Assembly (NCBI RefSeq): GCF_003253005.1
Contig: NZ_QEPZ01000001.1
Location: 1-64,000, forward strand
DNA length: 64,000 nt
Reading direction: 5' to 3'
Origin: Haemophilus parainfluenzae
Lineage (GTDB): Bacteria; Pseudomonadota; Gammaproteobacteria; Enterobacterales; Pasteurellaceae
Shown: positions 50,288 through 61,002 of the stretch, in pieces
Position numbering within the stretch: the stretch's first letter is position 1
Layout: each line of letters opens with the position of its first letter
Made by a program: the position numbers and the translations under genes
The notes under the pieces: model-generated
Seen by the model: the letters and a program-made list of their open reading frames with translations, nothing else
Told to the model about the DNA's origin: nothing
Databases searched by the model: none

Positions 50288-51340
50288 ATGACAACATTAC
50301 TCGACATTAAAAATTTGAATAAATCCTTTAATGGGCACCAGGTTCTACACAATATCTCTCTGCAATTAGAGAAAGGTGAAATTCTGTTTCTTCTCGGTGC
50401 ATCCGGTTGTGGAAAAACCACCTTATTGCGTAGCATTGCTGGTTTTGAACAACCAACAAGCGGTGAGATTTGGTTAAAGAATCAACCTATTTTTAAAGAA
50501 AACCTCAATGTGCCAACCCAGCAGCGCAAATTAGGCTATGTGGTACAAGAAGGCGTGTTATTTCCTCATTTAAATGTTTACCGCAACATTGCTTATGGCT
50601 TAGGCGATGGTAAAGGAAAAACGGAAGAGGAAAAACAACGAATACAGGAAGTGATGAAACTCACGGGCATTAGTAGCTTAGCTGACCGTTTTCCACACCA
50701 GCTTTCCGGTGGTCAACAGCAACGTGTCGCACTTGCTCGAGCACTTGCACCAAGCCCTGAGTTAATCCTGTTTGATGAGCCATTTAGTGCGTTAGATGAA
50801 CATCTAAGAAATCAAATTCGTTACGATATGTTGCAAGTATTAAGAGAAAGTGGTTCCTCTGCCGTATTCGTGACCCATGATCGTGATGAAGCGCTATGTC
50901 ATGCAGACAAAATCGCAGTGATTCAAGAAGGAAAAATTCTCCAAATTGCGACACCTAAAACGCTCTATTGGTCACCTCAGTATTTGTCTATTGCTAAATT
51001 TATTGGGGACAGCATTATTCTTCCTGCAACATTAAAAAGCGATAGCATCGCGACCTGTCAATTAGGTGAAATTGCCGTCGAAAATAAAGGAAATGGCCAT
51101 ACACAAGGGAAAGTGTTATTCCGCCCTGAGCAATTCTCTCTTGCGAAAAAAATCCAAGATCCGACCGCTTCTTTTAACGGTGAGATTAAACGGATTGAAT
51201 CAAGAGGACGAGCTATCAATATTTGTATTGATGTTAGCGGTTATGAATTGAATATCAATGAAGATCTCATTAACGAATATCATACTGGCGAACAAGTCAC
51301 GCTGTATTTATATGGGAAAGGGGTATTCTATAATGACTAA
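50288..51340 (+). CDS. hitC: Ferric iron ABC ATPase HitC
   Basis: 350 aa. Walker A GASGCGKTT, signature [15 protein letters not shown], Walker B ILFDEPFSALD, switch FVTHDRD, then a TOBE-like domain. Energises HitB. Last gene of hitABC, followed by a strong terminator. Confidence 0.95.
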   Translation: MTTLLDIKNLNKSFNGHQVLHNISLQLEKGEILFLLGASGCGKTTLLRSIAGFEQPTSGEIWLKNQPIFKENLNVPTQQRKLGYVVQEGVLFPHLNVYRNIAYGLGDGKGKTEEEKQRIQEVMKLTGISSLADRFPHQLSGGQQQRVALARALAPSPELILFDEPFSALDEHLRNQIRYDMLQVLRESGSSAVFVTHDRDEALCHADKIAVIQEGKILQIATPKTLYWSPQYLSIAKFIGDSIILPATLKSDSIATCQLGEIAVENKGNGHTQGKVLFRPEQFSLAKKIQDPTASFNGEIKRIESRGRAINICIDVSGYELNINEDLINEYHTGEQVTLYLYGKGVFYND

Positions 51341-51371
51341 AAAAAGGCGGAACACATTGTTCCGCCTTTTT
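51341..51371. terminator. Bidirectional terminator
   Basis: Perfect 14-bp stem AAAAAGGCGGAACA / TGTTCCGCCTTTTT with a CAT loop, between convergent hitC and terC. Confidence 0.93.
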
Positions 51372-51378
51372 ATATGAT

Positions 51379-52098
51379 TTAATGACCAAGTGATTTTCGC
51401 ATTTTGATGTTGAGCATTTCAACTACTGCTGAGAAGCCCATTGCAAAGTAAATGTAGCCTTTTGGAATATGGATATCCAAACTTTCAGCAATTAAACTTA
51501 CTCCAACTAAAATTAGGAATGCTAAGGCTAAAATCTTCAATGTTGGGTGGGTATCAACAAAATCACCAATTGGTTTCGCCCCAAACATCATCACACCTAC
51601 TGCAATCATAATTGCTAAGATCATCACTGGAAGGTGATTTGCCATCCCTACGGCTGTGATCACTGAGTCTAAAGAAAACACAATATCTAAAATCGCAATT
51701 TGGATTAATACACCCAAATAACTGACTTTCTTCTTGTTATTCTCTTCTTCATGATGTGCTTCAGGATGCATCGCTTCTTTAATTTCGCCTGTACTTTTCA
51801 CAATCAGGAATAAGCCCCCAAGGAATAAAATCAAATCGCGGCCTGAAATTTCCTGACCGACTAAAGTGAACAGTGGTTCCGTTAATTTCATCATCCAAGA
51901 AAGGGAAACAAGAAGTAAAATACGGGTAATCATCGCTAACCCAAGACCGATAATACGACCAGATTGGCGTTGATTCGCAGGTAAACGTCCCACTAAAATA
52001 CTAATAAAAATAATGTTATCGATACCCAAGACGATTTCAAGTGCGGTTAAAGTTAGCAATGAAATCCATGCTTCGGGATCAACAAGCCATTCAAACAT
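51379..52098 (-). CDS. TerC-family membrane protein
   Basis: 239 aa, about seven membrane helices. Family acidic motifs are present (EIVLGIDNIIFI and DIVFSLDSVITA), which in relatives form a metal path; TerC-family proteins are tied to manganese export and metalation of exported enzymes, and only by name to tellurite resistance. A cytosolic charged loop (HPEAHHEEENNKKK) lies mid-protein. Confidence 0.9.
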   Translation of the reverse strand: MFEWLVDPEAWISLLTLTALEIVLGIDNIIFISILVGRLPANQRQSGRIIGLGLAMITRILLLVSLSWMMKLTEPLFTLVGQEISGRDLILFLGGLFLIVKSTGEIKEAMHPEAHHEEENNKKKVSYLGVLIQIAILDIVFSLDSVITAVGMANHLPVMILAIMIAVGVMMFGAKPIGDFVDTHPTLKILALAFLILVGVSLIAESLDIHIPKGYIYFAMGFSAVVEMLNIKMRKSLGH

Positions 52099-52166
52099 AA
52101 TATGTTCCTATATAAAATCCGAAAGGTTGAATCATAGACAGTTCGCGTAGAAAATCAAGATTTTTC

Positions 52167-53993
52167 CTAACTTTTTAAGGTCTCGAAAATCTTTTCTGCT
52201 AACGCTTTAGAAATACCAGGTACAGAGGCGATTTCATCCAACGTGGCATTTTTGACACCTTGCAATCCACCTAAATATTTCAACAAGGCTTGGCGTCGTT
52301 TAGCACCTACCCCTTCAATGGTTTCCAATACACTTTGGGTAAAGGCTTTTTGGCGTTTTTGACGATGGACGCTAATCGCATGATTATGGCTTTCATCTCG
52401 AATATGTTGGATTAAATGCAGTGCAAGGCTATCATCCGGCAAATGGATTTCACGATCTTGTTTGCTGATAATCAACACTTCTTGTCCCGCTCGACGATCT
52501 ACACCTTTTGCAACACCAATTAAGTGCGGTCGGTTTTTATCCCATTTTACATTAAGTTGATAGAACACCTCTAAAGCACGATTAAGTTGTCCTTTACCAC
52601 CATCAATAAAAATAATATCGGGAATTTTATCTTCATCAAGATCGCGGTCGTAACGTTTCTTTAAGGCTTGCTCCATCGCGGCATAGTCATCGCCGCCAGT
52701 AATGCCTTCAATATTAAAACGACGATAGTCTGATTTCAGTGGGCCTTCCTGATTAAAGACTACACAGGATGCCACGGTTTGATTACCCATCGTATGGCTA
52801 ATATCAAAGCATTCCATGCGTTTAATTTCAGGCATATCGAGCAATTCACAAAGCGCTTGATAACGTTCGTGCATTCGGGAAGATTGTTTAAGTTGAGTCG
52901 CTAAAGCCGCTTTGGCATTAATTTGTGCCAACTGCAAATACTTGCCTTTATCACCTTTAGCGGATTCTTGTATCACTACTTTTCGGCCAGCTTGTTCAGT
53001 TAATAAGGCCTCAAGCTCCGCTTTTTCATCTAATTTATGATCCACAATAATACTATTTGGGATACTTCTTCCCTGATGACCTTGCAAATAGAACTGCCCA
53101 ACAAAAGTGGCTGTGAGTTCAGATAAATCAGTATTAGCAGGCACTTTCGGAAAATAACTGCGATTACCTAATACTTTACCTTGACGAATAAACATTACCT
53201 GAACACAAGCTAAACCGTGCTGATACGCAATGGACATAATATCCATGTCGTCCAAACGCTCATTGGAAACAAATTGTTTTTCGATAACAGCACGAACCGC
53301 TTGAATTTGGTCACGATAACGTGCCGCGCCTTCAAAATCCAAGTCTCGGCTCGCCTGCTCCATTTTGCCAATGAGATAATCTAATACTTGCTGATCTTTC
53401 CCTTGTAAAAATAGTCGTGCTAATTCAACTTGTTGGTTATATTCCTCATCTGTCACATAACCTGCCACACAAGGTGCGGAGCAACGCCCGATTTGATATT
53501 GCAAACAAGGGCGGGAACGATTGTTATAAACCGAATTTTCACATTGACGAACAGGGAATAATTTTTGCATTAACGACAAGGTTTCACGCACTGCACCCGC
53601 ATGAGGATAAGGCCCGAAATACTCACCTGCAATTTTTTTCGTTCCGCGATAAGAAGTAATGCGAGGATGGCGTTCTTTTGTCAATAAAATAAAAGGATAG
53701 GATTTATCATCTCGCAATAACACATTATAACGAGGTTGATAAAGTTTAATGAAGTTGTGCTCTAGCAATAACGCTTCAGTTTCTGAAGAAGTAATCGTCG
53801 TATCAATATGATGAATTGACGACACCAAGGCTTCTGTTTTTTTGCTGCTTAAGTTTTTTCGGAAGTAGCTGGAAAGGCGCTTTTTTAGATCTTTCGCTTT
53901 GCCCACATAAATAACCTGATCTTTATCGTCATACATACGATAAACACCAGGTTCATGAGAAACGTCTGAGAGAAACTTTTTAGAATCAAACAT
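52167..53993 (-). CDS. uvrC: Excinuclease ABC subunit C
   Basis: 608 aa. The N-terminal GIY-YIG nuclease (GVYRMYDD...[14 protein letters not shown]) makes the 3' incision. The UVR motif near residue 205-240 contacts UvrB, and an RNase H-like nuclease domain ([12 protein letters not shown]) makes the 5' cut. Tandem helix-hairpin-helices end the protein ([23 protein letters not shown]). 9 bp from kdsB. Confidence 0.97.
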   Translation of the reverse strand: MFDSKKFLSDVSHEPGVYRMYDDKDQVIYVGKAKDLKKRLSSYFRKNLSSKKTEALVSSIHHIDTTITSSETEALLLEHNFIKLYQPRYNVLLRDDKSYPFILLTKERHPRITSYRGTKKIAGEYFGPYPHAGAVRETLSLMQKLFPVRQCENSVYNNRSRPCLQYQIGRCSAPCVAGYVTDEEYNQQVELARLFLQGKDQQVLDYLIGKMEQASRDLDFEGAARYRDQIQAVRAVIEKQFVSNERLDDMDIMSIAYQHGLACVQVMFIRQGKVLGNRSYFPKVPANTDLSELTATFVGQFYLQGHQGRSIPNSIIVDHKLDEKAELEALLTEQAGRKVVIQESAKGDKGKYLQLAQINAKAALATQLKQSSRMHERYQALCELLDMPEIKRMECFDISHTMGNQTVASCVVFNQEGPLKSDYRRFNIEGITGGDDYAAMEQALKKRYDRDLDEDKIPDIIFIDGGKGQLNRALEVFYQLNVKWDKNRPHLIGVAKGVDRRAGQEVLIISKQDREIHLPDDSLALHLIQHIRDESHNHAISVHRQKRQKAFTQSVLETIEGVGAKRRQALLKYLGGLQGVKNATLDEIASVPGISKALAEKIFETLKS

Positions 53994-54002
53994 CAGTAAA
54001 AA

Positions 54003-54761
54003 CTACGCCAAAATTGACCGCACTTTTTCTAAATCTTCAGCTGTATCCACACCAACAGCAGGGACTTCTTTCGCCAATTCCACATGGATACGCTCACCGT
54101 ACCACAATACACGGAGTTGCTCTAATTTCTCTAAGTTTTCTAACTGCGTTGGTGCCCATTGCACATATTGTTTAATAAAGCCTGCACGATAAGCATAAAT
54201 ACCAATATGACGAAGATACGCATCAGCCAGTTGTGCCTTTGAGGTATCCGCTAATTGCATAAACTGGTCACGATCGTAAGGCATCACGGAACGGGAAAAA
54301 TATAAAACGTAGCCATCTTTATCGGTGACGACTTTCACAGCATTTGGGTTAAATAACTCTTCCGCTTCGTGAATTTTTACCGCAAGTGTCGCCATATTCA
54401 CGTTAAACTTCGCTAAATTCTCTGCCACTTGACTCACAATAACGGGTGGAATTAACGGCTCATCCCCTTGGATGTTTACAATAATTTCATCATCAGCAAT
54501 ACCAAGCTTACTTACCACTTCCGCTAAACGCTCAGTACCAGAATTATGTGCTTCTGATGTCATACAAACTTCTGCCCCAAAAGCTTTTGCTGCCTTTTCA
54601 ACTTGTTCGTTATCTGTGGCAATAATAACTCGGCTCGCGCCTGATTGTTGAGCTTTCTCAAAAACATGTTGAATCATGGGTTTACCGGCAATATCAGCTA
54701 AAGGTTTACCTGGTAAGCGGCTCGATGCAAAACGAGCAGGGATAATAACTGTAAATGACAT
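54003..54761 (-). CDS. kdsB: CMP-Kdo synthetase (3-deoxy-manno-octulosonate cytidylyltransferase)
   Basis: 252 aa. Nucleotidyltransferase with [14 protein letters not shown] (CTP loop), [10 protein letters not shown] and RHIGIYAYR. It activates Kdo for lipid A core synthesis. ATG 54761 has AAGGA 7 nt before it; an ATG two codons earlier is possible. Confidence 0.96.
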   Translation of the reverse strand: MSFTVIIPARFASSRLPGKPLADIAGKPMIQHVFEKAQQSGASRVIIATDNEQVEKAAKAFGAEVCMTSEAHNSGTERLAEVVSKLGIADDEIIVNIQGDEPLIPPVIVSQVAENLAKFNVNMATLAVKIHEAEELFNPNAVKVVTDKDGYVLYFSRSVMPYDRDQFMQLADTSKAQLADAYLRHIGIYAYRAGFIKQYVQWAPTQLENLEKLEQLRVLWYGERIHVELAKEVPAVGVDTAEDLEKVRSILA

Positions 54762-54770
54762 AATCATTCC

Positions 54771-54950
54771 TTATTCTTTCAGTGTTTCGGCTTTTTCTGC
54801 CAACAAAACCGGTACGCCGTTTTCAATAGGATACGCCACTTGCTCAAAAGGGCAAATGAGCCGTTGATTTTCTTGATCGTATTTCAATCTTGCCAAACAT
54901 CGCGGGCAAGCGATCACTTCTAATAATCGAGGATTGAGTTTCTCACGCAT
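54771..54950 (-). CDS. ycaR: Trm112/YcaR-like small zinc-ribbon protein
   Basis: 59 aa, easily missed for its length. Reads MREKLNPRLLEVIACPRCL..., with CPRC and a later single Cys (LICPFEQVAYPIENGVPVLL), as in the UPF0434/YcaR group related to Trm112. In E. coli ycaR also sits between lpxK and kdsB, which strongly supports it. Function unknown; Trm112 proteins activate methyltransferases in other lineages. Confidence 0.88.
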   Translation of the reverse strand: MREKLNPRLLEVIACPRCLARLKYDQENQRLICPFEQVAYPIENGVPVLLAEKAETLKE

Positions 54951-54967
54951 ATTTCACTCGAATAGAG

Positions 54968-55948
54968 TTAAACTAAATGACGGATTTTTCCCCACAATTG
55001 TGGAAGTTTTTGGCCTTGGTTTTCAGCCTCAACAATCTCCGCATCAACTGGAACATACCACCAATTCTCTTTAGCAAAAGCTTGGCATTTTACTGCGTCC
55101 TTTTCGGTCATAAAGAGCGGTTGGTTTTCAGCGAGTTTTTCTAATAATTGCGGCTCAAAATGTTGATGATCTTGAAAAGCTTTCGTATTTTCTAAACGAA
55201 TATTTAGATTTTCCAACATCGTGAAAAAACGCTGTGGGTTACCAATTCCCGCAATGGCTGAACCTTGGGTAAACTCACTTAGTAATCGTTTTTCTGCCGT
55301 CAATAAATTAATGGCATAATGAGGAACTAATTGCATAATGGCATCAGAATAAGCATTTTTTCCGCCATTAGTAATCACAAAGTCCACATTTTTTAAACGA
55401 CTTGGTAACTCACGCAAAGGCCCAGCAGGTAGCACAAAGCCGTTCCCTAAAGCTCGCTCTGCATCCATCACAACAATTTCAATATCACGTCGCAACTTAT
55501 AATGTTGTAATCCATCATCAGAAATAATGAGATCGCAATCCTGTGTTTTCAAAAGTAATTCAATAGCTTGTTGACGATTCGGTGAAATCACCACGGGTAC
55601 ACCTGTTCTTTTAGCGATTAAAACAGGTTCATCGCCCCCTTGAACAGGATCTGTTTTAGGTGTGACAAGTAAAGGATAGGTTTTAGATTGGCTACCATAG
55701 CCACGAGAAATCACGCCTACAGCTAATCCTTGTTTTTGTAACTCTTCAACTAACCAGACAACGACAGGGGTTTTACCATTTCCACCAACAGAAAGATTGC
55801 CGACAATAATGATCGGTTTCGGAGATTTATAAGAGGATAAAATATTAAGAGAAAATAGAGCTCGGCGAATTTGGCTAATCAACCAAAATAGCAGTGAAAA
55901 AGGAAGAAGCAACCAAGCAAGCTTTGAATTAGAGTACCAAAAAGGCAT
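54968..55948 (-). CDS. lpxK: Tetraacyldisaccharide 4'-kinase LpxK
   Basis: 326 aa from ATG 55948 (TAGGA upstream; a GTG 11 codons earlier is less likely). N-terminal membrane anchor ([15 protein letters not shown]), then the P-loop [10 protein letters not shown] with the [12 protein letters not shown] motif of LpxK. Adds the 4' phosphate in lipid A synthesis. Operon with msbA, ycaR-like gene and kdsB. Confidence 0.95.
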   Translation of the reverse strand: MPFWYSNSKLAWLLLPFSLLFWLISQIRRALFSLNILSSYKSPKPIIIVGNLSVGGNGKTPVVVWLVEELQKQGLAVGVISRGYGSQSKTYPLLVTPKTDPVQGGDEPVLIAKRTGVPVVISPNRQQAIELLLKTQDCDLIISDDGLQHYKLRRDIEIVVMDAERALGNGFVLPAGPLRELPSRLKNVDFVITNGGKNAYSDAIMQLVPHYAINLLTAEKRLLSEFTQGSAIAGIGNPQRFFTMLENLNIRLENTKAFQDHQHFEPQLLEKLAENQPLFMTEKDAVKCQAFAKENWWYVPVDAEIVEAENQGQKLPQLWGKIRHLV

Positions 55949-56001
55949 TTCATTTATCCTATATTGATTTTGGGCGAACACATCGGTTCGCCCTTATTAT
56001 T

Positions 56002-57765
56002 TTATCCGCTAAACTGCATACTGTTTAATTGTTTATACGCACCATCAAGCGCTAATAAATCTTGATGCGTACCACGTTCTTTAATTTCACCATGTTCAAT
56101 GACTAAGATTTCATCAGCATTTTCAATGGTTGATAAACGATGTGCAATCACTAATACCGTACGATCTTTTTTCAGCTCTTCTAATGCAGACTGAATCGCA
56201 TGTTCAGATTCGGTATCGAGTGCAGAAGTCGCTTCATCTAAAATTAAGACAGGTGAATTACGTAGTAACGCACGAGCAATCGCTAAACGCTGACGTTGAC
56301 CACCAGAAAGACTTGCGCCATTCTCACCAATAACGGTATCAAAACCTTGTGGAAGTTTCTCGATAAACTCTAGGGCATAAGCCGCTTTTGCTGCTTCGAT
56401 AATTTGCTCACGGCTGTATTTATCTTCTGCCGCATAGGCGATATTATTGGCAATCGTATCATTAAATAAATGCACTTGTTGAGAAACAACAGAACAATTC
56501 TCACGTAAATTAGACAAACGATAATCTTGAATTCTCACGCCATCTAATAAAATCTCACCTTCATCGATATCGTAGAAACGCGTCACTAAATTGGCAATCG
56601 TTGATTTACCCGAACCTGAACGTCCTACTAAAGCCACGGTTTTGCCTGCAGGCACATTAAAAGAGATATTATTTAAGGCTTTCTCTTCTTTACCCTCATA
56701 AGCAAAACTCACGTTTTTAAATTCTAAATCACCTTTTGCGGGTTCGGCTTTATATGTGCCATTATCTTTCTCTGTTTCCAAATCCAAGATCGAAAATAAT
56801 GTCTGACAAGCCGCCATGCCTCGTTGGAATTGTGAGTTTACATTCGTCAACGATTTTAACGGACGCATCATCGCTAACATGGAAGAAAAGACGACAGTGA
56901 AAGAACCTGCCGTTAAATTATGTTCTGCAATTAATGGTGTGGTTGCCAAATAAAGCACTGCCGCTAATGCCAAAGAGGCAATCACTTGTACAACAGGATC
57001 TGAAATGGCATCTGCTGTCACCATTTTCATACCTTTACGACGCATATCATTACTCACTTTATCGAAACGCTCTTCTTCCACTAACTGACCACCAAAAGAA
57101 AGCACCACTTTATGCCCTTTTAGCATTTGTTCCGTCGCAGAGGTTAATTCCCCCATAGAATCTTGCATGTTTTTACTAAGCTTACGGAAGATCTTCGATA
57201 CAAAGCTAATAAGCACCGCAATAATTGGTCCGATAACGAAAAGAACCAAGGTCAGTTCCCAACTAGTGTAGAACATCACCACGAGCAATGAAATTAAATA
57301 GCCCCCCTCACGTATAATGGTCACTAATGAATTAGAGGAAGAATTGGCAATCATTTCTGAATCGTAAGTAATACGAGAAAGCAATTTCCCCGTTGAATTA
57401 CGATCAAAGAAACTTACCGGCATAAACATCAAATGTTTAAACAAGCGGCGACGCATAATCATCACCACTTTGCCAGACACCCAAGCCAAGCAATAGCTGG
57501 AAATAAAGTTAGTCACACCACGCAACATAATCATACCAACCACAACAAACGCCATCAGTTTTAGGAAGGAATGATCTGCTTTCCCAAAACCATCATCGAG
57601 CAACGGTTTAAGCATATAAATCAGGCCAGAATCAGCCAATGCATTAAAAACGAGAGCGATAGCAGCGACAAATAAACCTGATTTAAAAGGTGAAATCATC
57701 GGCCATAAACGCTTAAAAGTTTGCGAGGTTGAGAAATCTTTATCTTGCATAGTTTGTTCTTGCAT
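56002..57765 (-). CDS. msbA: Lipid A export ABC transporter MsbA
   Basis: 587 aa half-transporter: six membrane helices, then an ATPase domain with Walker [10 protein letters not shown], signature [16 protein letters not shown], Walker [13 protein letters not shown]. It flips lipid A-core across the inner membrane. Nearly identical in pattern to H. influenzae MsbA, including the MQEQ start; ATG 57765 is preceded by a GTG one codon before. Confidence 0.97.
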   Translation of the reverse strand: MQEQTMQDKDFSTSQTFKRLWPMISPFKSGLFVAAIALVFNALADSGLIYMLKPLLDDGFGKADHSFLKLMAFVVVGMIMLRGVTNFISSYCLAWVSGKVVMIMRRRLFKHLMFMPVSFFDRNSTGKLLSRITYDSEMIANSSSNSLVTIIREGGYLISLLVVMFYTSWELTLVLFVIGPIIAVLISFVSKIFRKLSKNMQDSMGELTSATEQMLKGHKVVLSFGGQLVEEERFDKVSNDMRRKGMKMVTADAISDPVVQVIASLALAAVLYLATTPLIAEHNLTAGSFTVVFSSMLAMMRPLKSLTNVNSQFQRGMAACQTLFSILDLETEKDNGTYKAEPAKGDLEFKNVSFAYEGKEEKALNNISFNVPAGKTVALVGRSGSGKSTIANLVTRFYDIDEGEILLDGVRIQDYRLSNLRENCSVVSQQVHLFNDTIANNIAYAAEDKYSREQIIEAAKAAYALEFIEKLPQGFDTVIGENGASLSGGQRQRLAIARALLRNSPVLILDEATSALDTESEHAIQSALEELKKDRTVLVIAHRLSTIENADEILVIEHGEIKERGTHQDLLALDGAYKQLNSMQFSG

Positions 57766-57802
57766 CACATTGTCTTAATAAAAATTGGCTGCATTGTACC
57801 TG

Positions 57803-60205
57803 TTATTTCGGGGATAATCCAATTACACGGGCAAACCAAGGTGAAAAATCCCCTCTTGCCTTTTCAATTTCAATGCTTTTTTCAGTAAAATTTAACCTTA
57901 TATGACCTGAAATAGCGGTATTTTCGACTGCACTTTGATAACGATTTAATCGTTCAATGACTGTTGGATGAGGGAAATTCCACGGATTCCATCGTCCGCT
58001 TGAAATTAAGGCAAGATCAGGTTTTGTCTGTGCCAGTAAAATCTCGCCTGTTGAAGTTTTACTACCATGATGCCCCACCTGCAACACATTAATTTTGCCT
58101 AGGTTTTCAGCAAAAGATCTTTCTGTTGCCACATCCGCATCACCGGTTAAAAGAATTTGATACTGTCTATCCGTGAATAAAATCACGCAAGATTGCGGAT
58201 TCTCCGCCCTATCTGTTATTTGCGTTGGTGAAAGAACTTTAAAATCAAGCCCTCGCCACTGCCATTGTTTCCCCTGAAGACAAAAAGTGCGGTGCATTTC
58301 GCCATAGTTTTTACGAGAAGGTGTAATCAGTTCAATCTCTGGATATGCGGCTAAAATCGCTTTAGCACCGCCTGAATGATCGTTATCATCATGGCTTAAA
58401 ATCAAGGTTTCAAGTTCAATGCCTTCTCGTTGAAGATAAGGTAATATCTCTAATTCCGCCATAGAAGAACCACCTATTCCACTCTGCCAAGCAGGCCCCG
58501 TGTCATACAACACACCTTTCCCCTCTTTCACAATTAAGGTTGCTAAACCTTGTCCAACATCTAACGTATCTAACTGCCATTTGGGTTTCGTGAAATATCG
58601 ATATCCTAACGTACTCATACACATACTAAAAATAAGAATTACACCCAATAGATCTTGTTTATAATCTTTTGCTGATAAGATTTTTGTATGATTTAACGTG
58701 AAAAATCGACTCGATTTTAACGGTGTATTTTTTGTTTTCCCTTGAGATGCAAAATACAATCCATATAACACTCCGCCAAAAACAAGGCTTAAAAGTGCGG
58801 TCAGAATAAGAGATAAATTAATCGAAATCGGCACATACAAGCCTTGGAAAAAACTGAGGCATTGTGTAATACCTTGAGCAATCACATTTGCAAGATGCCA
58901 AGAAGAAAATGCACCATGGGTTAATACAGCAAAGAGAATCAATGGCACAAGTAAGAAACTATACAAGGGCACTGCGATTAAATTTGCTAAGAATCCATTT
59001 AATGCCAAGCCATTAAAAAAGAAAAGCTGAATGGGCGTGAATAAAACCAGCAGCCCAAGCTGCAAATGAAACAAACCAAAAATCCACCGCACTTTGCTGG
59101 ATAATTTTTTATGTTGCCACTCTATTATTGATAAGGGAACATATCGGTACCATACAATCAAACAGGTAACAGCACCAACTGAAAGCCAAAAGCTGACCGA
59201 AAGTGGCATAAGCGGATCGCAAAACAACAAAAATGCCACTACCAAACACAGCATTTGCGAAGGCGCGTAGTATCGTCGAGAACATTGAAGGATTGCAATA
59301 AAAAGCAATGCCATCATTGCACGAAAGGTCGGTAAACTAAATCCAGCTAAATAGGCATAACCTAAAGCAATCAACACACCAAAGCAAAGCGGAAACCAGG
59401 GTGAAATAAAGCGTGTAGGCAGTGCAAGTTGCAAGAATCGAACAAAGAAAAAGCCTATCCCCATTGCTAAACCAATATGGAGCCCTGAAATGGCAATTAA
59501 ATGTGCTGTATTCGTTTGTTGGTAAATCAGCCACGTTTTATTATCCAGCCAAGCCCGCTCACCAAATGCCAATGCAATAAGTAAACCTTGTAAAGAAATC
59601 CCTTCCGTCTGTTTGAGGCTATTTTGCAGAAAATGTGTGCGGAAAGAAAAATCGTCTCCAATTTTAACCGCACTTTTCACATTCCCTACGGCAATAATTC
59701 TTTTAGAAAAATACCATTGTTGTCGATCAAATCCTCCATGATTTAATCTCGCCGAAATAGGGCGAAGCTTTACATCCGCCCGCCAAACTTCACCTACTTG
59801 TGGCTTTTCTAGCGCTTTCCAATTAATAAAAATTTGTTGTTCTTTCCCATCAAATAAAGACGTCGTAGCAACCAACGTTTGATAATCTTGCTGATGAAGA
59901 ATTTCTGAGATGTGAAGATCTAACGTGATTTTATTCGGTAAACTGGAGATTTTTTCTGCTTGTCCCAATAACGATAAAGCTGGTGAATGCGCATAAGCCA
60001 AAGTAATCAAAAACAAGATAGCGCTCATGCAAAAATTTCTGGCTTTAAAATAATTGAACCAATGGAAACAAAATACGGTCATAACCAACAATAAAATGCT
60101 CAGCCCCGCTCGTTGCCAGGTCAACAGTAAAAAATCAGGCACGATAAGCAAAGAAAAGGCTGAAATGATGAGCATGATACACAGTTGAAATAGCGTGAGT
60201 TTCAT
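57803..60205 (-). CDS. comEC: DNA uptake channel ComEC (Rec2)
   Basis: 800 aa. Multi-helix competence domain with TAHLIAISGLHIGLAMG, then a C-terminal metallo-beta-lactamase-like domain (SHDDNDHSGG, LLTGDAD, QVGHHGSKTSTG) thought to degrade one strand. It moves transforming DNA across the inner membrane and is known as rec2 in H. influenzae. A CRP-S-like site lies about 80 bp upstream. Links directly to the uptake signals across the window. Confidence 0.95.
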   Translation of the reverse strand: MKLTLFQLCIMLIISAFSLLIVPDFLLLTWQRAGLSILLLVMTVFCFHWFNYFKARNFCMSAILFLITLAYAHSPALSLLGQAEKISSLPNKITLDLHISEILHQQDYQTLVATTSLFDGKEQQIFINWKALEKPQVGEVWRADVKLRPISARLNHGGFDRQQWYFSKRIIAVGNVKSAVKIGDDFSFRTHFLQNSLKQTEGISLQGLLIALAFGERAWLDNKTWLIYQQTNTAHLIAISGLHIGLAMGIGFFFVRFLQLALPTRFISPWFPLCFGVLIALGYAYLAGFSLPTFRAMMALLFIAILQCSRRYYAPSQMLCLVVAFLLFCDPLMPLSVSFWLSVGAVTCLIVWYRYVPLSIIEWQHKKLSSKVRWIFGLFHLQLGLLVLFTPIQLFFFNGLALNGFLANLIAVPLYSFLLVPLILFAVLTHGAFSSWHLANVIAQGITQCLSFFQGLYVPISINLSLILTALLSLVFGGVLYGLYFASQGKTKNTPLKSSRFFTLNHTKILSAKDYKQDLLGVILIFSMCMSTLGYRYFTKPKWQLDTLDVGQGLATLIVKEGKGVLYDTGPAWQSGIGGSSMAELEILPYLQREGIELETLILSHDDNDHSGGAKAILAAYPEIELITPSRKNYGEMHRTFCLQGKQWQWRGLDFKVLSPTQITDRAENPQSCVILFTDRQYQILLTGDADVATERSFAENLGKINVLQVGHHGSKTSTGEILLAQTKPDLALISSGRWNPWNFPHPTVIERLNRYQSAVENTAISGHIRLNFTEKSIEIEKARGDFSPWFARVIGLSPK

Positions 60206-60278
60206 TTGGAGTGTGATTTATAGCGAGAAAATAAGGCAACCTAGCCTTAACCTCATAAATAAACAAATAATTACGCCA

Positions 60279-60304
60279 TTTTTTGCGATCTCGATCTCAA
60301 AATT
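60279..60304 (-). promoter_or_regulatory. CRP-S (Sxy-dependent) competence site
   Basis: TGCGA-N6-TCTCA at 60284-60299 within T/A flanks (TTTT ... AAAA). H. influenzae competence genes share TGCGA-N6-TCGCA sites that need both CRP and Sxy; this differs by one base. It is positioned upstream of comEC, a member of that regulon. It lies in the 262-bp comEC-dksA gap. Confidence 0.75.
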
Positions 60305-60376
60305 TAAATTTCCAGGCTAAATTTATTTGCTAAATAGATGAAGTTCTGCTATTTATATCGCCCTTAAAATAACTAG

Positions 60377-60409
60377 GTTCTTATGTCAGCTATTTTTAGT
60401 AATAAGAAC
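60377..60409. repeat. Inverted repeat in the dksA upstream region
   Basis: GTTCTTAT (60377-60384) and ATAAGAAC (60402-60409) are perfect 8-bp arms around a 17-nt centre, 59 bp before dksA. It could be an operator or a leader hairpin. No match to a regulator I know. Confidence 0.4.
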
Positions 60410-60467
60410 TAATCACAAAAACAAGACAGGACGTCATTAAATTCTGTACTATTATTAGGAGTTATCA

Positions 60468-60905
60468 ATGTCTAAGGCATCTCTAAGTTTGCTGGATTTA
60501 GCCGGTGTTACACCTTATCAACCTAAGAAAGATGAGGAATACATGAATGAAGATCAAATTCTTCATTTCAGAAAAATTTTAACTGCATGGCATGAGCAAA
60601 TTGTGGAAGAAGCATCAAGAACTGTTGCTCATATGCAAGATGAAGCGTCAAACTTCCCAGATCCAGCTGACCGTGCGACCCAAGAAGAAGAATTCAGTCT
60701 TGAATTACGCAACCGCGATCGCGAGCGTAAATTAATGAAAAAGATTGAATATACATTGAAAAAATTGGACACCGATGATTTTGGTTATTGCGATTCTTGT
60801 GGGGAAGAAATTGGCATTCGTCGTTTAGAAGCTCGCCCTACTGCTGATCTTTGTATCGATTGTAAAACCCTTGCTGAAATTCGTGAAAAACAAGTCGCAG
60901 GTTAA
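60468..60905 (+). CDS. dksA: RNA polymerase-binding factor DksA
   Basis: 145 aa. Coiled-coil with the DxxDxA-type tip (DPADRAT) that enters the polymerase secondary channel, and a four-cysteine zinc finger (CDSC...CIDC). It works with ppGpp to curb rRNA promoters, such as the one at the left edge of this window, and to activate amino-acid genes. AGGAG precedes the ATG. Confidence 0.97.
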   Translation: MSKASLSLLDLAGVTPYQPKKDEEYMNEDQILHFRKILTAWHEQIVEEASRTVAHMQDEASNFPDPADRATQEEEFSLELRNRDRERKLMKKIEYTLKKLDTDDFGYCDSCGEEIGIRRLEARPTADLCIDCKTLAEIREKQVAG

Positions 60906-60926
60906 TTGATTCAAATAACCCAATGA

Positions 60927-60956
60927 AAAAGTGCGGTCAAAAACAACCGCACTTTT
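60927..60956 (+). terminator. Uptake-signal terminator after dksA
   Basis: AAAAGTGCGGT (60927-60937) / ACCGCACTTTT (60946-60956) stem with an 8-nt loop, ending in TTTTCG. Confidence 0.8.
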
Positions 60957-61002
60957 CGTGTTTTTATCAAATGTGCATTTAACACAGAGAATGGAGTAAA
61001 TT

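Noticed and set aside
60217-60222. TATAAA as the comEC -10 box
   Set aside because: It would place the transcript start only a few bases from the ATG and too far from the CRP-S site.
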